Source: Bacteroidota bacterium
GTDB lineage: Bacteria > Bacteroidota > Ignavibacteria > Ignavibacteriales > Ignavibacteriaceae
DNA length: 60,152 bases
Reading direction: 5' to 3'
NCBI GenBank assembly: GCA_022573715.1
Contig: JACZTL010000020.1
Coordinates: 1 to 60,152 of the forward strand
Of the stretch, positions 1 to 9,107 are shown in pieces (positions within the stretch are counted from its first letter, which is position 1; every line of letters starts with the position of its first letter). The notes beneath the pieces are model-generated. The model saw nothing but the letters and a program-made list of their open reading frames with translations, did not search any database and was not told where the DNA came from. Made by a program: the position numbers and the translations under genes.

Positions 1-111
1 CAAAAGCCCAAAGAAAATGATTTTACGTGGGGAATTGTTTCGGTTATAATTCTAACCCCATTTGGAAGGACGGTTTTTTTATATCGACTCAAATCAGTAA
101 AATATCTGTAA
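1..111 (+). CDS. C-terminal tail of a gene entering from the left edge
   Basis: The window opens inside a plus-strand frame that is open for 36 codons and stops at TAA 109-111. The visible tail contains a hydrophobic run (GIVSVIILTPFGRTVFLY) followed by a basic end, which would suit the last membrane segment of an integral membrane protein. Too little is present to name a family. That it is coding is inferred from the open frame and the amphipathic composition only. Confidence 0.4.
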   Translation, partial: QKPKENDFTWGIVSVIILTPFGRTVFLYRLKSVKYL

Positions 112-204
112 ATTCATAAAAAAATAGTTTTGAAATATATTGAAAGTGGTTGCGGTAATCAAGAATGAATGGGAAAACTAACCTATGATTTTGGAATTTT
201 ATCC

Positions 205-227
205 CCGCCACGGTACAACCGTGGCGG
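205..227. repeat. perfect GC-rich palindrome in AT-rich spacer
   Basis: CCGCCACGGT and ACCGTGGCGG form a perfect 10-bp stem around the three-base loop ACA. It stands out as a GC island in AT-rich non-coding DNA. No T-run follows, so it does not look like a simple terminator. It is one of several similar intergenic palindromes in this window. Confidence 0.7.
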
Positions 228-272
228 CCAATAAATATATTCTAATAATTTAAAATAAACTAAATTATTTTG

Positions 273-421
273 TCACTTCATCAATATCATCTTCTTTGTC
301 TGTACAAAACTACTGGCAGTGAGCCTGTAAAAATATATTCCGCTTGAGAGGAACATTGCTTTAATTCTTATGGTGTAATTCTAAGCAGGTTGTTCTTTTT
401 GACAAGAGTTGCAACTTCATT
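273..421 (-). pseudogene. relic of a T9SS C-terminal sorting domain
   Basis: On the minus strand, codons from 421 read NEVATLVKKNN and run into a stop at 368-370. In a different frame, the sequence down to TGA 273-275 reads FLSSGIYFYRLTASSFVQTK and then KMILMK. These are the two halves of the usual T9SS type A sorting domain (NEVATLV...LSSGIYFYRL...KKMILMK), broken by a frame change. The front of the domain (QNYPNPFNPST) and the body of the protein are gone. It is therefore the fossil 3' end of an exported-protein gene. Confidence 0.75.
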
Positions 422-557
422 ATTTAAAATAACTTAAATATTAAAAGTTATTAATCTTTGCTACAGAATACCGTAAATAATTATTATTTCAATATTAAAA
501 AAGTCGAGAAAATTTTATACAAGTTAGAATCGATTATGCATTTAAGGAATTTACATT

Positions 558-692
558 ATGTCTATATACAGAGAAAAAATGGACTCACTACAACAAAATA
601 TTCAATAATAAGAAGAAGAAGAAGTAAAAAATTATGCTTATATTGGTAGCGGTTCAATTCCTAATGGGTATTATATTTGTGTAGAAAACTAA
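558..692 (+). pseudogene. possible small broken ORF
   Basis: An ATG at 558, with AAGGAAT about 10 bases upstream, opens a frame that hits tandem stops (TAA TAA) at 606-611. The same frame then continues for 26 more codons to TAA 690-692, ending SIPNGYYICVEN. This could be a small gene broken by two adjacent stops or just chance; no family is recognised. The rest of 112-762 holds a palindrome, a T9SS relic and nothing else I can support. Confidence 0.2.
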
Positions 693-762
693 AACTATTT
701 TTACGATATTTATATTGTCTATTATAAAATAATTATTAATTGAAATAATTTAGGTCCTCTTC

Positions 763-1428
763 ATGCTAGTTTCAAAAGAAGATATTAAAATATCTCATTA
801 TATAATTGGTTTCCATTCCTTTAATAAAGATCATAATTTCCCAAAGTTCAGAGGCGATTTAATTAATTACTTTGAAAGCGAACTTAAATTAACTTTGGAG
901 GCCTTTAACTTAGGCAGAGAGCATATAGTTCACGCAACGGAAAGAGATCCTGAATTATTCGAGATTAAATTAACTCCTCAAGTATTAATTTATAAGGATG
1001 TCCCCCCTTTAGAAAAAATGATTAATAACTCTATGAAATTTCTTAAGTATTGGAGAACTCAATCGAAACTAGTAAATTTACGCCTAGTTGGTTTAGTAAG
1101 AACATTTACTATTAATATTGAACCTAATAAAGATGAAAAGCATTTGAATATAGTGGAAAGTTTTTTTAAAGATTTGAAGTACGGGGATAAATACATTGCA
1201 AGTGATTTTAGTTTAAGATTTAACAAGGAACTAAACAATGAAATTTACAATATCAATTTAAAGATGTTTGAAAATAAAGAACCAGAATATAACTTCACTG
1301 GCCTTATAGATTTTAATAAGATTGCCCCTACAATAGGGTCTAGTCTTTCTCATACAGATATTCATAACATATTCGAAAGATCAACACATTATTTTGAAAA
1401 TGATTTTATACAATTATTAAACGAATAG
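763..1428 (+). CDS. uncharacterised protein, first gene of a three-gene cassette
   Basis: This gene encodes 221 residues with no signal peptide or membrane segment, so it is probably cytoplasmic. The middle strand LRLVGLVRTFTIN and the end SLSHTDIHNIFERSTHYFEN loosely recall the TIGR04255 family of sporadically distributed proteins (an R-x-GLR-like strand and a final DxH...FE helix). This is a family-style resemblance from memory, not a search result. It is followed after 13 bases by the next gene on the same strand. No strong Shine-Dalgarno precedes it. The function is unknown. Confidence 0.75.
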   Translation: MLVSKEDIKISHYIIGFHSFNKDHNFPKFRGDLINYFESELKLTLEAFNLGREHIVHATERDPELFEIKLTPQVLIYKDVPPLEKMINNSMKFLKYWRTQSKLVNLRLVGLVRTFTINIEPNKDEKHLNIVESFFKDLKYGDKYIASDFSLRFNKELNNEIYNINLKMFENKEPEYNFTGLIDFNKIAPTIGSSLSHTDIHNIFERSTHYFENDFIQLLNE

Positions 1429-1441
1429 AATTGGAAATATT

Positions 1442-2062
1442 ATGATAACAACAAGTGTAAACAAATTAGTTCATAAGAATCAATGGAGTTATTATTCTGG
1501 AGAATTTCCAGAGGATGATTCTAATTATATTGAAGGGTTTAGAAATAGTACAAGTGGATCAATTGACTTGTCAGTTATCACACCAACAAGTATTGTTGAA
1601 CATGATCTGGAACAAAAAATTAATGAAAAGTATAATTTATTTATTAAATATTTTAAACAAGAATTGGATTTTGTAAAAAGTAGGGTTGAACGATATCAAA
1701 AAGTTGTTAAAAATCAAAACAGGGAATTAAATACGATTAAAAAGGAAATGAATTTTCAAAAATTAGATAAAATTGCAGCTTATGATAATAATTGGAATGG
1801 GGAAGGCACTTATAAATTTGATGAGAAAATAATATCTATAACTAGAGCCATTCTTTTTTCTACTAACCTGAATAGGCAACCTCAAATATTTCCAACTAAT
1901 AGCAATACTATACAACTAGAATATGAAGACAGATTAAACAGACATTTAGAAGTAGAAGTCTTGCCTGATAAATTTCTTGTATTTCATGATTTTGATGGTA
2001 ACGAAAGCGAATATGAAACCCCTTCATTTGATGATATTATTGAGGTATTAAATGAGTTTTGA
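1442..2062 (+). CDS. uncharacterised protein, second gene of a three-gene cassette
   Basis: This gene encodes 206 residues and no export signal. The N-terminal third is unique. Residues about 60-105 are strongly charged and probably form a coiled coil (EQKINEKYNLFIKYFKQEL onward). The C-terminal part contains YDNNWNGEGTYKFDEKI, then QPQIFPTNSNTIQLEYED and LEVEVLPDKFLVF. This arrangement recurs in small uncharacterised accessory-genome proteins (a W-N/D-G-x-G motif followed by P-x-I-F-P-T...I-Q-x-E-Y). GGA lies 9 bases before the ATG. Its 3' end overlaps the next gene by 11 bases, suggesting translational coupling. The function is unknown. Confidence 0.8.
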   Translation: MITTSVNKLVHKNQWSYYSGEFPEDDSNYIEGFRNSTSGSIDLSVITPTSIVEHDLEQKINEKYNLFIKYFKQELDFVKSRVERYQKVVKNQNRELNTIKKEMNFQKLDKIAAYDNNWNGEGTYKFDEKIISITRAILFSTNLNRQPQIFPTNSNTIQLEYEDRLNRHLEVEVLPDKFLVFHDFDGNESEYETPSFDDIIEVLNEF

Positions 2063-2441
2063 CCCTAATAGTAAAATAGAAAATAGTGAATACCTGTTTA
2101 GAGCTTTTACATTCCTTCAATGGAAGCATTCAGATAATAGGGTAAATTCAGGTGTATTTAATAGTTCAAGTTCTGTATCTGTTGATAGAGATGGTGGAAG
2201 GGAAAAACTAGAGATTACTTCTACTTTCCAAGCTAGAGAAAATTATGAAAATTGTGGACTCGTTAGAAATTCTGCTCAATTTTATCGTGAAATCAATTGT
2301 ACTCTTACACCTAATCCTATCAAGCCCGAAAATATTTATCACACACTTGTTGACAAGGAAAATGGAACTGGCACGAATAGAACTATAGCTACAAAGCTAT
2401 GTAAGAACGCAAGTTTAGTTATTATGGCAGTATCTAATTAA
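2052..2441 (+). CDS. uncharacterised protein, third gene of a three-gene cassette
   Basis: This gene encodes 129 residues. It starts inside the preceding gene (11-base overlap), with GAGG six bases ahead of its ATG. The N-terminus reads YLFRAFTFLQWKHSDNR followed by SGVFNSSSSVSVDRD, and the C-terminus ends ASLVIMAVSN. The pattern of an opening L-x-R...W and then F...SVDR resembles short proteins found as partners of the other two genes in mobile regions, but I cannot name a family. It could be an effector or partner of the upstream coiled-coil protein; that is inference. Confidence 0.75.
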   Translation: MSFDPNSKIENSEYLFRAFTFLQWKHSDNRVNSGVFNSSSSVSVDRDGGREKLEITSTFQARENYENCGLVRNSAQFYREINCTLTPNPIKPENIYHTLVDKENGTGTNRTIATKLCKNASLVIMAVSN

Positions 2442-2455
2442 ATTAAATTGTTTCG

Positions 2456-4779
2456 TTATTTCAACAAGACCATCTTCTTAATTGAAGTAAAATCTTTTGT
2501 TCCGCCCGAAATGGAAAGTCTGTAGAAATAAATGCCGCTCGAAAGTTGTGAGGCATTGAAATCAACTTTATAATTTCCTGCTTTCATTTCTTTATTAATT
2601 AATGTTTTTACTTCTCTGCCAAGCACATCATATATTTTTAATATAACAAAGCTAAGAGCCGGCAGTTGGAAGCTAATGGTTGTGCTCGGATTAAACGGGT
2701 TTGGATAATTCTGAAAAAGTTTGAAAGTATTCGGAATTGTATTTTCATCATCAATACCTGTTATAACATTTATATTATAAATTTGTACATCAACATTATC
2801 ACTTTTATCATCAACACGTACTGCTACTGTAACTACCTGAGGAATAGATGGAGCCGTGCCTGTATCAGTCCAGTCTTTGGATCTATTGTCAGCCACGCTG
2901 GAGGTGGGTCTGTAGGAGACGAATCAACTAAGGAATATGTAAGTGAATCACGATTAAAATTAAATGATTCTACCTGATAGGAATAACTCTCTCCAGGGTC
3001 TACTTGAGTTACAGGTGTAGATGAGACAACTAATTTATTGTCAAACATATTCCAACTGATTGAAGAAGTATCTTCTAAATTATAGACATATACTTTTGCA
3101 GTAAATTTTTTAAATTGTACGGAAGGCTCATTATTTGTAAATGTATATGACGGATTATCGCTTCCCACTAGTGTTCCGTCAATTTTCCAAGAATAATGCA
3201 TAGTTTGATTTTTTGGATCTGCAGAACTCACAGTTAATAATTGTGAACTTCCGGGAGCAACAAATACATCTAGCGAATTTAAAACAACCGGATCAAAATT
3301 AATTGTAGCATTGTCTGTTATGAAAGGAGTCCAGGAAACAATTTCCGGAGGAAGCCTGTTCTCTTTAAATTTATTATAAACATTCATTGTTATTCTATGT
3401 ACTGTCGTATCAGGTATTATGTTTTGTAATGGATCAGTATAAAGTCCGTTTACCCAGTTTGTAGTAGCCGCATTAAATACTGCACCACCGTTTTGATTTG
3501 TAAACATACCCATTGTAGCGTGACCATAAGGTACAAGTTCTGTTTTAGCTCTACGAGTAGGCGATACACCAAATATTCTATAATTTTGAGGTTCATTTAA
3601 TGTATCTTTTACAGTAGGGACACCATTGAAATAATAAAACAAAGCACCATCGGCTTCATAACCAACAATTTCTCTATCAAAACCAAATTCATCACCATCT
3701 TTTAACCCTGTTCCGTTAAAAATCCAATAATGTGTATTAAATGCAGCGTAGTCGCCATACCCGTCTTGTTTCAATAAAAAAGAACCGGTATTAACAAACC
3801 CACCTTCTCTAAAATCTGCACCGAATAAAATATTAGCTGGATCATTGACTGGAGTATCCCACCAATTTACTGTAACTAAAGAATCCTGTACACCTGTTAA
3901 TGGATCTAAATTTTTATCTTTGTAGCAAACCATTGTTTTACCGTTATCTTCAAATCTTACCTGCCACCAGCTAGTATTGCCAGACATATCAATAAGTTTA
4001 CCACCGTCGTCAACAAAATTTTCAAACTGCCTTCTTTCAGCCCGAGACCAATATTCATTATGCCCTGCAATAAATACAATATTATAATTACTCAACAAAG
4101 AAGGGTTTACATCTAAATCATACATTGAAGCCATCTCAAAAAGCACATTATTATTCCCAGCCCAGTTAATTAATTTATTCTCATATCTGTAATAATCCGG
4201 AGATCCAAAAATCCCTAAGTCTCTTTCAAACGGTCTTTGAAAAGAGACCTTAAACGAGCGTTCGCTGTTTGATGAGTTAAAAGCATAAAGACTTTTACCG
4301 CCGTAACTGTTATAAGCATTCCAGGTATTGGTGCTCAACACAAAAAGATTTTTTGAATATGAACCAAGCGAATCCTCCTTAACAATAAAAATAATTGCTG
4401 CAGTAGTATCGGATGTTATTGGATATTCAGCTCTATATACACCAGGTGTCCAGGCTTGGGGAATTACAAAATTGTATGTTGGAGACCAATTTACTCCAAA
4501 CCAGAAAGAACTGTCTCTTACTGATTGAACAATACCGATTACACTATCACTCTCCATTATAAACTGTACAGAGGCACCCATCTTAAAAATTGAAATAGGA
4601 AATTTTGTAACATCACTTGAAATATATAGAGTTAAAGTTTCGCCCTGTGCCACGGAAAGTTTATCTGCATAACCACCTTTCTGTGAATACGTTAAATTAA
4701 ATGGAAGTAAAATAAATAATGAAATAATTAAAATTTTTGAAGTAGAAACGGTTTTACTTTTTATTTGAGTTAAAAACAT
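2456..4779 (-). pseudogene. frameshifted T9SS-exported N,N-dimethylformamidase-like protein
   Basis: Two overlapping minus frames (4779-2833 and 2896-2456) make one product of about 774 residues if a single base is restored near 2855-2862. The upstream frame reads PAWLTIDPKTGLIQ and then drifts to a stop; the downstream frame resumes APSIPQVVTVAVRVDD and ends in the sorting domain. In order: a signal peptide (LIISLFILLPFNLTYSQ); a region with GHNEYWSRAERRQFENFVDD and GGKLIDMSGNTSWW, which matches the dimethylformamidase large-subunit-like fold; a PKD-like segment; a cadherin-like segment; and QNYPNPFNPSTTISF...GIYFYRL...KKMVLLK. It is probably exported and surface-anchored. The break may be a real mutation or a sequencing error. 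Confidence 0.8.
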
Positions 4780-4878
4780 TTCAAGCCTTATATGTCAATT
4801 GTATTTTGTTTTAATTCAAATTTACAACAATTTAATCAAATATTGAATGGAATTTATTTCCTCAGTAGAGAAGTTAAT

Positions 4879-5607
4879 TTATTTTTTTTGTTGTCTTTTT
4901 ATTTCAAATAATATAACACCTGTTGCAACTGAAACATTTAGAGATTGTATCTTCCCGTCCATAGGGATGTTTATTAAATGATCGCATTTTTCGGTAGTTA
5001 ATCTTCTAATCCCCTTCTGTTCATTACCCACTATTAAAACTAAAGGTCTGTTATAATCTATATTTGAATAATCGACAGAGTTGTCTAATGTACTTCCGAT
5101 AATCCAATACCCGTTTTGTTTTAGAGTATCAATTGATTGAACTACATTATTTATTTGACAGATTTTCAAATGCTCAACAGCCCCGGCAGATATTTTTGAA
5201 ACGGTTTCATTTAAAGGAGCACTGTTACATTTTGTAATTATAACCCCATCAACACCCGAACATTCAGCAGTACGTAAAATTGCACCGAGGTTATGCACGT
5301 CCTGTAACTCTTCCAAAATAAGAAGCAAAGGAAGTTCTTTGGTTTTAGTTCGATCGATTAATCCATCTAATGAAATATAATTTCTTTCCGAAATTTTAGC
5401 TGCGACGCCCTGTGAGTTTTTGCCGGTTATTATTTCATCAAATTTTTTAAGGGAGACTTCGCTTATTTTTATTTTTCGTTTTTTGGCTGCAATCCTAATA
5501 ACATTTAATATTCCCCCCTTTTGTCCGAATCGAAAATAGATTTGTTCAATATTTCTATCGGAATTGATTGCTTCAAGGACAGGTTTTCTGCCTATTATTA
5601 GAGCCAT
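4879..5607 (-). CDS. rlmB: 23S rRNA 2'-O-ribose methyltransferase, TrmH/RlmB family
   Basis: This is a SPOUT-class methyltransferase that transfers a methyl group from S-adenosylmethionine to a ribose 2'-OH of structured RNA, most likely 23S rRNA. The 242 residues are a normal length. The N-terminal about 75 residues form the L30e-like substrate-binding domain (IIGRKPVLEAINSDRNIEQI). The catalytic knot carries NLGAILRTAECSGVDGVI (motif 1), LVLIVGNEQKGIR (motif 2) and IPMDGKIQSLNVSVATGV (motif 3). It lies 27 bases downstream of lgt on the same strand, so it is probably in the hisS-lgt transcript. The family is certain; the exact target nucleotide is not. Confidence 0.93.
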   Translation of the reverse strand: MALIIGRKPVLEAINSDRNIEQIYFRFGQKGGILNVIRIAAKKRKIKISEVSLKKFDEIITGKNSQGVAAKISERNYISLDGLIDRTKTKELPLLLILEELQDVHNLGAILRTAECSGVDGVIITKCNSAPLNETVSKISAGAVEHLKICQINNVVQSIDTLKQNGYWIIGSTLDNSVDYSNIDYNRPLVLIVGNEQKGIRRLTTEKCDHLINIPMDGKIQSLNVSVATGVILFEIKRQQKK

Positions 5608-5634
5608 ATATTTTCAAATTATTAATAATTTAAT

Positions 5635-6444
5635 TTACTTTGCGGTTTCTTTTTTGCTTACATAATTCCAGCCAAATGCTCCTGCAACAATCATAATTAT
5701 TGAAATTAATTGTGCTTCGGTAAAGCCGAAAAGTATCCGGGGGTTAAGTCTGATAAATTCAATTAAAAACCTCTCTAAGCCTGCTAAAATTAAATAGAGC
5801 ATAAACAGCTTACCGAGTGCCCATTCTTTTGTCCTTAATTTCCAAAGAACTGCAAAAATAATTACCGTTAAAATAAATTCGTAAATCGGTGTTGGATGAA
5901 GAGGTATTGTATCCGGAACTATTCCGTTAGGAAATTGTTTTGCCCACTCAGTGCCTTGCAACATATAGTGCGGCGAAACCGTGCCTGCAGAATAATCTGT
6001 TCCCCATGGTAAATTTGTTGGTATTCCGTAATCACCGTCACCTGATAAATGACAGCCTATTCTACCTATTCCATAGCCTAAAATAAGTGCGGGAGATACA
6101 GCATCGGCGACTAGAAGAAAAGGAATATTCTTTCTTCTAAGGTAAATCCAAGTAGCGATTATTGCGAGAATCAATCCACCGAAAAATGTAAGCCCGCCGG
6201 GGGAAAACGCCATTAAAGGATCGGATAAAAATTCCGACCAGTTCTCAAAAAGATGAAAAAGTTTAGCCCCGGTAATTCCAAACACAATTGCAAGCAAAGT
6301 AATTTCGGTTGAAAGATTTTTAGCGAGTTTACGCCTTTCGAATTCTTTGGTAAGCAGGTAATTGGCAACTATAAAAGCAATGCCGACCATAAGTCCATAA
6401 CTGTAAACAGTAAATGGACCTATTTTAAATAATTCTGGATACAT
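5635..6444 (-). CDS. lgt: prolipoprotein diacylglyceryl transferase
   Basis: Lgt transfers a diacylglyceryl group from phosphatidylglycerol to the lipobox cysteine of prelipoproteins in the inner membrane, the first step of lipoprotein maturation. The 269 residues form about seven membrane segments. The N-terminus (MYPELFKIGPFTVYSYGLM) is typical, and the signature GRIGCHLSGDGDYG sits near residues 137-150. The start codon overlaps the hisS stop by one base (TAATG), which indicates coupled translation. It serves lipoproteins such as BamD and the 15536-16198 protein in this window. Confidence 0.95.
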   Translation of the reverse strand: MYPELFKIGPFTVYSYGLMVGIAFIVANYLLTKEFERRKLAKNLSTEITLLAIVFGITGAKLFHLFENWSEFLSDPLMAFSPGGLTFFGGLILAIIATWIYLRRKNIPFLLVADAVSPALILGYGIGRIGCHLSGDGDYGIPTNLPWGTDYSAGTVSPHYMLQGTEWAKQFPNGIVPDTIPLHPTPIYEFILTVIIFAVLWKLRTKEWALGKLFMLYLILAGLERFLIEFIRLNPRILFGFTEAQLISIIMIVAGAFGWNYVSKKETAK

Positions 6445-7697
6445 TAATCACCGGATATTTTGTTAACTAAATTTTCTATTTTAACTAATTCCTGTGTGCC
6501 GTTTTTCATATTCTTTAGCTGGACTTTACCTTCGGAATATTCTTCACCACCAAAGAATAATACGAATTCAGAATTGAGTTTATTGGCTTCCCTCATTTGT
6601 GCTTTTACACTTCTGCCTATATAATCCATTTCAACACAAATATTATTTCTTCTTATAGATTGTGCAAGCTCGTATGCTTTTGATATCAACATTTTTTCCA
6701 AACAAACAATATACAAATTGATCGAGGATTCAGGCACTACAAATGAATTTTCTTTTTCACAGGCTATTAAAATTCTTTCTATTCCGGCTGCAAAACCAGT
6801 TCCCGGAGTAGGCTCACCCCCAAACTGTTCAACAAGAAGATCATACCTTCCGCCCCCGCAAAGTGCATCTTGAGAGCCGACTTTTCCGCTGATTATTTCA
6901 AACGTAGTTTTTGTATAATAATCTAAACCCCTTAAAAGAGATGCATCAATCTCAAAAGGAATATTAGAAGAAGTCAGTAAGGATTTAACATGCTCAAAGT
7001 TATCTTTACTTTCATTGTCAAGAAAATCAAGTAATAAAGGAGCATCTTTCATTACTTCTATATCGTTATCAATTTTACTGTCAAAAATTCTTAAAATATT
7101 TTTATCTATTCTTTCTTTACTTTCACCTGAAAGTAAATGCTTTTTATCTTTTAAGTACTCTCTTAACTTTTGGGTATAATTTTTTCTTGATTCAGGTGTA
7201 CCGAGAGAATTAATTTTTATTGTTAGATCTTTTAACCCCAAACCCGATAAAATATCATAAGCCATGCTTATCATTTCAACATCAAGTAACGGGGAGCTGC
7301 TGCCTAAAGCTTCTGCTCCAAATTGATGGAATTCTCTCAACCTTCCTGCTTGCGGTCTTTCCTGTCTGAACATAGGTGAAATGTAATAAAGTTTGTTAAG
7401 TGAATGTTTTTTACCGAGTGAATGTTCGATAAAAGCGCGGACAACAGATGCAGTCATTTCAGGTTTAAGTGTTACACTTGTTTTGCTTCTGTCTTCAAAT
7501 GTGTACATCTCTTTGCCCACTATATCGGTAGCTTCACCAATCCCCCTTGCAAATAGTAATGTTTCTTCAAAAATAGGTGTTCTAATTTCGCTGTAATTAT
7601 AGTACTTAAAAACTGAAGAAATTATATTTTCTACATATTTCCACTTTCCAATGCTATCAGGAAGTATGTCCTTAGTACCTTTAATTGCTTTTATCAT
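6444..7697 (-). CDS. hisS: histidyl-tRNA synthetase
   Basis: This class II synthetase charges tRNA-His with histidine. The 417 residues match the family. It opens with AIKGTKDILPDSIGKW, has motif 2 (MFRQERPQAGRLREFHQFG), the histidine-specific stretch LDYYTKTTFEI, GGGRYDLLVEQFGG and motif 3 (GTGFAAGIERILIA), then the anticodon-binding domain (YIVCLEKMLISKAYELAQSI onward). It heads the hisS-lgt-rlmB minus-strand run with no gap to lgt. No T-box-like leader is visible in the short gap ahead of it. Confidence 0.96.
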   Translation of the reverse strand: MIKAIKGTKDILPDSIGKWKYVENIISSVFKYYNYSEIRTPIFEETLLFARGIGEATDIVGKEMYTFEDRSKTSVTLKPEMTASVVRAFIEHSLGKKHSLNKLYYISPMFRQERPQAGRLREFHQFGAEALGSSSPLLDVEMISMAYDILSGLGLKDLTIKINSLGTPESRKNYTQKLREYLKDKKHLLSGESKERIDKNILRIFDSKIDNDIEVMKDAPLLLDFLDNESKDNFEHVKSLLTSSNIPFEIDASLLRGLDYYTKTTFEIISGKVGSQDALCGGGRYDLLVEQFGGEPTPGTGFAAGIERILIACEKENSFVVPESSINLYIVCLEKMLISKAYELAQSIRRNNICVEMDYIGRSVKAQMREANKLNSEFVLFFGGEEYSEGKVQLKNMKNGTQELVKIENLVNKISGD

Positions 7698-7736
7698 AAA
7701 TTTACAAGAGATAAAAAAGAGTGTTTATATTTTTTT

Positions 7737-8207
7737 TTATACATCAATAAGTTTTTTTTCTTCTTCTCTAAAGATGTTTAATATTTGCTCAGATGTTTGG
7801 GTTTGTAATAATTTTTCTCTAAAACCATCTTCATTCATCATTCGTGAAATACGGCTTAATAATTTTATATGCGTGCTTACCATATTATCTTTACCAATTA
7901 ATAAAAATATTAATTGTACCGGTTCTCCGTCAAGTGACTGATAATCAATCGGTGTTCTTGCAATTCCAAATGCACCAAGTGTTTCCGAAGTTGCATTGGT
8001 TTTACCGTGAGGTATAGCAAAGCCTTTACCCACACCGGTTGACATTATTTTTTCTCTGCTGTGAATAGAGTTACGTATTTCTTCCAGATCTAAAACTCGG
8101 TCATCGTTTTCAAATAAATTTATTAATTCATTAATTGCATCTTCTTTATTGGCTGCTTTCATTTGGGGGATAATATATTCTTGTTTAAGAATTTCATTAA
8201 CTTTCAT
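7737..8207 (-). CDS. PTS EIIA-type (PtsN/fructose IIA-like) phosphotransfer protein
   Basis: The 156 residues form a PTS EIIA type-2 domain, a cytoplasmic phosphocarrier. The phosphorylatable histidine is His67 in GKGFAIPHGKT, and the fold continues through LGAFGIARTPIDYQSLDG and IFLLIGKDNMVSTHIKLLSR. No membrane EIIC or EIIB domain is fused or adjacent, which favours a regulatory EIIA-Ntr role over sugar uptake (inference). It lies 39 bases upstream of hisS on the same strand and may start that transcript. Confidence 0.9.
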   Translation of the reverse strand: MKVNEILKQEYIIPQMKAANKEDAINELINLFENDDRVLDLEEIRNSIHSREKIMSTGVGKGFAIPHGKTNATSETLGAFGIARTPIDYQSLDGEPVQLIFLLIGKDNMVSTHIKLLSRISRMMNEDGFREKLLQTQTSEQILNIFREEEKKLIDV

Positions 8208-8281
8208 TTAATCACCGCTTTCTAAAAAAATATAATTGAATATTTACTTTATATATAAATACAAATTTACAAATACAACTA

Positions 8282-8515
8282 AAGTATTGCAATTTATTAC
8301 GAGCAGAAAATATTAAAATACCACCTTACCGATGGGAAAATGAACTTGAAATAACAGATGAAAATAAGGATAATTGGGCTAAAGAAGGTTGGGTACATTT
8401 AAGACCTGAAAATATTAAAAAATGGCAGACAAGTTTAGATAAATTAATTAAAGAAGCTAACAGCATACCTGAAAACGACACAAGTTTTACACACGTAAGA
8501 ACTAAAGTGTACTAG
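8282..8515 (+). pseudogene. 3' fragment of an unknown gene
   Basis: This plus-strand frame is open for over 75 codons, ends at TAG 8513-8515 and has no ATG, GTG or TTG start in the coding-looking part. It reads ENIKIPPYRWENELEITDEN, then NWAKEGWVHLRPENIKKWQ and TSFTHVRTKVY. The composition is protein-like and the neighbours are on the opposite strand. It looks like the severed C-terminus of a soluble protein; no family is recognised. A further open stretch with GGAAGG ahead of a TTG (about 8554-8631) runs into the next gene's 3' end and is probably chance. Confidence 0.45.
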
Positions 8516-8612
8516 AATAATTTTAAAAAATTAAATATTGGAAGGATCTGCAGTTGGCTATTTATACACGAAGAAAAGGGACTAAGGATTTAATCTTAAA
8601 ATTATTAAGCGA

Positions 8613-9107
8613 TCAGTTTAAATATGCATAAATTCTATTAAGTCCTTTTTGAGCTTTTTTATAGTCAGGTGCTAATGAAACGGAATATTCATAGCAGTTT
8701 CTTGCGTGCAGCCACATTCCTTTTTTCTCGTATACTCTGCCCAAATTATAATAAGGAAGATTTTTTTCAGTATAACTCTCTAATTCTATGGCTTTCTCTA
8801 ACCACGGAAGAGCAGCATCAAATCTTTTTTCATAAATCAAATAGCATGCTAAATCATTGTATGCATTGCCCCATTCAGGATCCAGTTCAATGGCAAATCT
8901 GCACTGATTGATTGCATCTGCAAAATTACCGTTAAGACAATATGCCCATCCCAGTAAACAATACAATTCTGCAGTTGCGTGTTTGTTTAACAGAGAAGTA
9001 TATTCTGAAATTGCTCTGCTTAATTTTCCATTTAAATGATGTTCTTTAGCTTTGCAGAGTAGATCTGAAAATTCTGGTATTTGATTCAGTTCCATTTTGA
9101 ACCACAC
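8613..9107 (-). CDS. tetratricopeptide-repeat protein
   Basis: The 164 residues form about four TPR units, for example LYCLLGWAYCLNGNFADAI, AYNDLACYLIYEKRFDAA and YYNLGRVYEKKGMWLHARN. It has no signal peptide, so it is probably a cytoplasmic scaffold for protein contacts. The long frame starts at GTG 9107; an ATG four codons in (9093-9095) gives MELNQIPEFS and is an equally good start. It stands alone on the minus strand. Partners are not indicated. Confidence 0.8.
   Translation of the reverse strand: MWFKMELNQIPEFSDLLCKAKEHHLNGKLSRAISEYTSLLNKHATAELYCLLGWAYCLNGNFADAINQCRFAIELDPEWGNAYNDLACYLIYEKRFDAALPWLEKAIELESYTEKNLPYYNLGRVYEKKGMWLHARNCYEYSVSLAPDYKKAQKGLNRIYAYLN

Noticed and set aside
458-649. 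63-codon plus-strand frame near the left edge
   Set aside because: It is low-complexity, very rich in Asn, Lys and Ile, has no ribosome site, and overlaps a better (though broken) frame at 558-692.
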